NCBI RefSeq assembly: GCF_046630445.1
Contig: NC_092340.1
Span: forward strand, 35,486,001-35,550,000
DNA: 64,000 nt
Reading direction: 5' to 3'
Origin: Rutidosis leptorrhynchoides
Taxonomy: Eukaryota > Streptophyta > Magnoliopsida > Asterales > Asteraceae
Shown here in pieces: positions 58,784 to 64,000 of the stretch (positions are counted from its first letter, which is position 1; the number at the start of each line of letters is the position of its first letter). Position numbers and translations under genes: made by a program. The notes under the pieces are model-generated. The model made no database searches and had not been told where the DNA came from. It saw only the letters and a list, made by a program, of their open reading frames with translations.

Positions 58784-59735
58784 AGTGATAGGTAATAAAG
58801 TTTGTGATACCTCTGGAAAGAAGAAGAAGAATAAGAAAGTACAAGAAATAAAAACCGTAAAAGTAAACCCGGTGAAGACAGTTCCACCAAAACCTCCACC
58901 CAGGGTGGGTGATCCGGGTGAATTTATTGTTCCTTGTCTACTTAGTGATTGTGTCATGTATGATGCACTAGCAGATTTAGGTGCGAGTGTGAGTGTTATG
59001 CCTCTTTCATTATATAAGAGATTAGGAGTAGGTGAGTTAAGTCCAATGAAAATGAGTGTTCGACTCTTTGATCAAACCATTAGGCACTCAGTTGGAATTG
59101 CTGACAACCTACCCGTTCAAGTGGGTAATTTAACCTTTCTAGTCGAAATTATTGTCATTGACATAGAAGAGGACCCAAACATTCCTCTAATTTTAGGTCG
59201 ACCATTCTTAGCATCTACCGGGGTGTTATTTGATGTAAGAGAAGGTAGATTGACACTTAGTAATGATGAAAAATCGATCACCTTTGTGAGTCGAAAGTCT
59301 AAATCTCCATCAACCAAAACCGTTGAATCAACAAAAACGATTGGTAAGAACCATGTTGTTTTACCAACTCCAACGGTAGTGCTTAACAATAATAAAATGC
59401 CTAAATGTGGGGAAGATGAAGTAACACCTAATGATGACCTGATAACAAAGAACCCCATTTTTGATACGAAATTAAATGACACCGTTATTAACAGTTCAAT
59501 GAAGAAACTTATTAAACGGATTCGCGATGCCAGAACCAAGGGGAACTTTAATTTATGTAACCGGTTAGTATCCAATCTATCACCTAAAGAAAAGGCAAAA
59601 CTAGTTGAATTTGTGGATATTACACAAGAATCCGACCAATGGCTTAAAGCAAAAGTCACAGATATGCAAGTTGATTATGGTCCAAGAGAAATTGACAATG
59701 AAGTTAATCACAAATTCGACACCACAGCTACCTAA
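58784..59735 (+). pseudogene. B1 protease domain, separated from its gag by F2
   Basis: About 316 open codons continue in the same frame as 45687. A K-rich linker leads to a retropepsin-like domain with active site ALADLGASVSVMP and the second half IPLILGRPFLASTGVLFDV, both characteristic of Athila/Tat-type proteases. A C-terminal extension (LIKRIRDARTKGNFNLCNRLVSNLSPKEKAKLVEF) ends at TAA. No RT follows. Without the F2 insertion and three gag stops it would be a Gag-Pro polyprotein. This part has no stop of its own. Confidence 0.85.
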
Positions 59736-61114
<1,379 letters not shown>

Positions 61115-61714
61115 TGATAATGCTAAAAACGAACATATATTTCATAGCATTATCCCTCAAGAAAGACAAGCTTTTAGTTGCAATTGTTCTATTCACAAGT
61201 GATATTCGTTTAAATAATAAAAGGTGAAGACAAAAGACAGATTCGATGAATTGAAGACGCAAACGACCAAAAAGCTCAAAAGTACAAAGTACAATCAAAG
61301 AGGTTCAAATTATTGATGAGAAACGTCTCAAAATTACAAGAGTACAAGACGCGAAATGCAAAATACAAGATATTAAATTGTACACAAGGACGTTCGAAAA
61401 TCCGAAACCGGGACCAGAGTCAACTCTCAATGCTCGACGCAACGGACTAAAAATTACAAGTTAACTATGCACACGAATATAATATAATATTTAAATAATT
61501 CTATAAATTATTTATATATTATATTATTATTAAAAACCGTCGGCAAGAAAGAAAACAAAGTCATGTGAACTCTCCCAGCTGGCCATGCAATCGCATGGCC
61601 TGGAAGAACAAAAGCCATGCGATCGCATGGCCCCAGAAGTCAGGCCACATCTATAAATTTCGCGTGTTTTGGCCAGTTTTAATATATCTTTTTCTCTATC
61701 TCTCTCACGTATAC

Positions 61715-61745
<31 letters not shown>

Positions 61746-63018
61746 TTTAATTTTAATTTTAATTTTAAATTCTAATAATAAGGGTATGTTAGCGAATGTT
61801 GTAAGGGTGTAAGTCGAAATTCTGTCCGTGTAACGCTACGCTATTTTTAATCATTGTAAGTTATGTTCAACCTTTTTAAATTAATGTCTCGTAGCTAAGT
61901 TATTATTATGCTTATTTAAGCCGAAGTAATCGTGATGTTGGGCTAAAATATTAAGACGGGGTAATTGGGCTTTGTACCATAATTAGGGTTTGGACAAAAG
62001 AACGACACTGGTGGAAATTAAACTATGGGCTATTAATGGGCTTTATATTTGTTTAATTAAATGATAGTTTGTTAATTTAATATAAAGATTTACAATTGGA
62101 AGTACCTATAAATAACCATATACACTTGATCGGACACGATGGGCGGGATATTTATGAGTACTAATAATCGTTCGTTTAACCGGACACGGGAATGGATTAA
62201 TAGTCAATGGACTTATTAAAACAGGGGTGAATTATGTACAAGGACACTTGGCATAATTGTTAACAAAGTATTAAAACCTTGGGTTACACGCAGTCGATAT
62301 CCTGGTGTAATTATTAAACAAAGTATTAAGACCTTGTTACAGTTTAAGTCCCCAATTAGTTGGAGTATTTGACTTCGGATATAAGGATAATTTGACGAGG
62401 ACACTCGCACTTTATATTTATGACTGATGGACTGTTATGGACAAAAACCAGACAGACATATTAAATAATCCAGGACAAAGGACAATTAACCTATGGTACC
62501 AAATTAAAATCAACACGTCAAACATCATGATTACGGAAGTTTAAATAAGCATAATTTCTTTATTTTGTATTTAATTGCACTTTTAATTATCGCACTTTTA
62601 TTTATTTCAATTTCATTATCGTTATTTATTTTACGCTTTAAATTAAGTTATATTTATTTTTAATATTTTATATTAGGTTTTAACTGCGACTAAAGTTTTA
62701 AAATCGACAAACCGGTCATTAAAAGGTAAAATCTCCCTTTTATAATAATAATATTATTTATATATTTTTGTATTTTTACAATTATAAGTTAAAACTAATA
62801 TAGCGTTAAACTTGGCTAAGATCCCTGTGGAACGAACCGGACTTACTAAAAACTACACTACTGTACGATTAGGTACACTGCCTATAAGTGTTGTAGCAAG
62901 GTTTAAGTATATCCACTCTATAAATAAATAAATAAATAAATTGTGTAAAAATGTATCGTATTTAATAGTTTTTCCTTGTAAAAATATAACTATTTTATAC
63001 ACCACCACGCACACATCA
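61115..63018 (+). mobile_element. Element B2 5' LTR (element continues past the window)
   Basis: This 1,904-bp LTR (TGATAATGCT to CACATCA) is followed by its own PBS and leader, so it is a 5' LTR and not the 3' LTR of B1. No polypurine tract precedes it; the preceding GACAC (61110-61114) is the predicted TSD. It is closer to the C LTRs than to B1 over the middle part. Confidence 0.75.
61581..61658 (+). promoter_or_regulatory. B2 LTR core promoter: paired palindromes and CTATAAAT
   Basis: GGCCATGCAATCGCATGGCC (61581-61600, one mismatch) and GCCATGCGATCGCATGGC (61614-61631, perfect) precede ATCTATAAAT (61649-61658). A CT-rich leader (TCTTTTTCTCTATCTCTCTC, about 61687-61706) follows. Confidence 0.65.
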
Positions 63019-63026
63019 AGTATTTT

Positions 63027-63044
63027 TGGCGCCGCTGCCGGGGA
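63027..63044 (+). other. B2 primer-binding site (tRNA-Asp type)
   Basis: TGGCGCCGCTGCCGGGGA, identical to B1. Confidence 0.8.
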
Positions 63045-64000
63045 CTTGCTTAAACGCCGGAAGCGAAACGCTATATATATATAAAAAAAGATTTTTTATT
63101 AAGTTCTTTGTATAAAAAATATACGTTTTAAATATTAAAAATACAAAAATATAAAAAGAAAACAAAATATATATATTTTTAAGAGATTGATAAAAATATA
63201 TAAAATTATAAATTTTTCTATTTTTATTTTTAGTTTTTAACAATTAAGTTTTTATTTACTCTATATAAATATTCTATATATTTTAAAACAGAAAAAAAAA
63301 TATAAAAGAAATCAAACGGCCTGGTACTGTAGCAGCCCAACTCTGGCTCGAAACCCTACTCCATGTGACTGCATGGATATATAACGTGAAGGCCATGCGA
63401 TCGTATGGCCTGTTCTGACACACCGAAGTTGACCTGATTACAGCAATAATTACGGAGTATATTATTATTATTATTATTAAAACCCTAATTAGGGTTTAGT
63501 TTTTAATTAATTAGTTTAGTTTTTATTATTAATTTATATTTTTAGTTTAATTAGTTTTATTAGTTTTATTAATATATAAAAATTAATAGTTTTATAAAAT
63601 GAATAATATAAAAATAATATTTTTATAAAAATTGTACTTTTTACAACTTTAAGTTTATTTTTATATTTTGTTTATTTTTATTTGTTTTAGCGTAATATTT
63701 GTATTTTTCGCTCGTATTTAGTTTTAATCATAGTTTTTGCCATAGTTATTTTTATTTCTAGATTCTTAGGCTTTGTCGTAAAATCCCTTAAGTACTTTTT
63801 CTTTAGACTAAGATTTAGGTGCTTTAGAATTTTGCGACGCCGTTTTTATATTTTAGTACCTTTTTAAGTTTTTGCCGTTTTGGATATAGAATTTCTTGTA
63901 AGCTTTAATATTTTTAGACGCAACTTTTAATTCTTAGTTTTTAGTTCCTTTTTAAGTTTCGACGCGCTACTTTCTTATTTTTATTTTTGGACGCCTATTA
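63045..64000 (+). other. B2 5' leader (partial)
   Basis: Non-coding leader homologous to those of B1 and C. Paired palindromes are CCATGTGACTGCATGG (63361-63376, imperfect) and GGCCATGCGATCGTATGGCC (63391-63410, one mismatch). The gag or other ORF would begin beyond the window. Confidence 0.6.

Noticed and set aside
61115-63018. Shared LTR of a B1-B2 tandem array
   Set aside because: No polypurine tract before it, missing 1.3 kb of 3' UTR, and clear divergence from the B1 5' LTR favour an independent insertion, though proof lies outside the window.

Overview
This window is a pure retrotransposon nest from a plant nuclear genome. The evidence is AT-rich DNA, LTRs with 5-bp target-site duplications (TSDs), chromovirus (Tekay/Del-type Ty3-gypsy) polyproteins with C-terminal chromodomains, Athila-like gag and protease pieces, (TA)n microsatellites and telomere-type CCCTAAA units. 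It looks like a eudicot, and the style of the elements suggests Asteraceae, but that family call is an impression and not a demonstration. I see no ordinary single-copy host gene, tRNA, rRNA or CRISPR array.

Layout (labels are mine). A1 is a minus-strand Tekay-type element: its 3' LTR is 1-142 plus 8173-9722 and its decayed pol is 9723-11935. C (143-8172, minus) is a complete young non-autonomous element inside the A1 LTR; it has a tRNA-Asp-type primer-binding site (PBS) and one intact ORF of unknown function. A2 is a second minus-strand Tekay-type element inserted in A1: 3' LTR 11936-14785, pol and gag remnant 14786-21909, with a solo LTR of family F at 15854-19301. B1 (plus) is an Athila-like gag-protease-only element inserted in A2: 5' LTR 21910-22843 plus 31949-32925, gag 43793-45687, protease 58784-59735, 3' UTR to 61114. 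B1 carries five later insertions: F1 (22844-31943), a MULE-like MITE (33092-33787), D (33935-42698, minus-strand Tekay-type), F2 (45688-58783) and B2 (61115 to beyond the window). F1 itself contains a solo F LTR (25428-28675). The right halves of A1, A2, B1 and B2 must lie past base 64000.

The most interesting system is family F. F2 is a nearly intact 13.1-kb chromovirus with 3.25-kb LTRs. Between its PBS and gag it carries two extra ORFs: an acidic EEESEP-repeat protein and a 227-residue F-box protein with a Sel1-like segment. F1 keeps both ORFs but has lost all of gag-pol through a 16-bp direct repeat that includes the polypurine tract. The two F-box copies differ by about as many silent as replacement changes, which suggests selection on the protein. 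A retroelement-borne F-box protein could redirect a host SCF ubiquitin ligase, for example against silencing factors. That role is inference.

A second signal runs across families. Pairs of short perfect or near-perfect GC-rich palindromes sit just upstream of a TATA box in the LTRs of C, B1, B2 and A1, and again in the 5' leaders of C, B1 and B2. The palindrome class matches between LTR and leader within each lineage. The A1 LTR appears to have acquired this whole promoter block from the Athila-like lineage.
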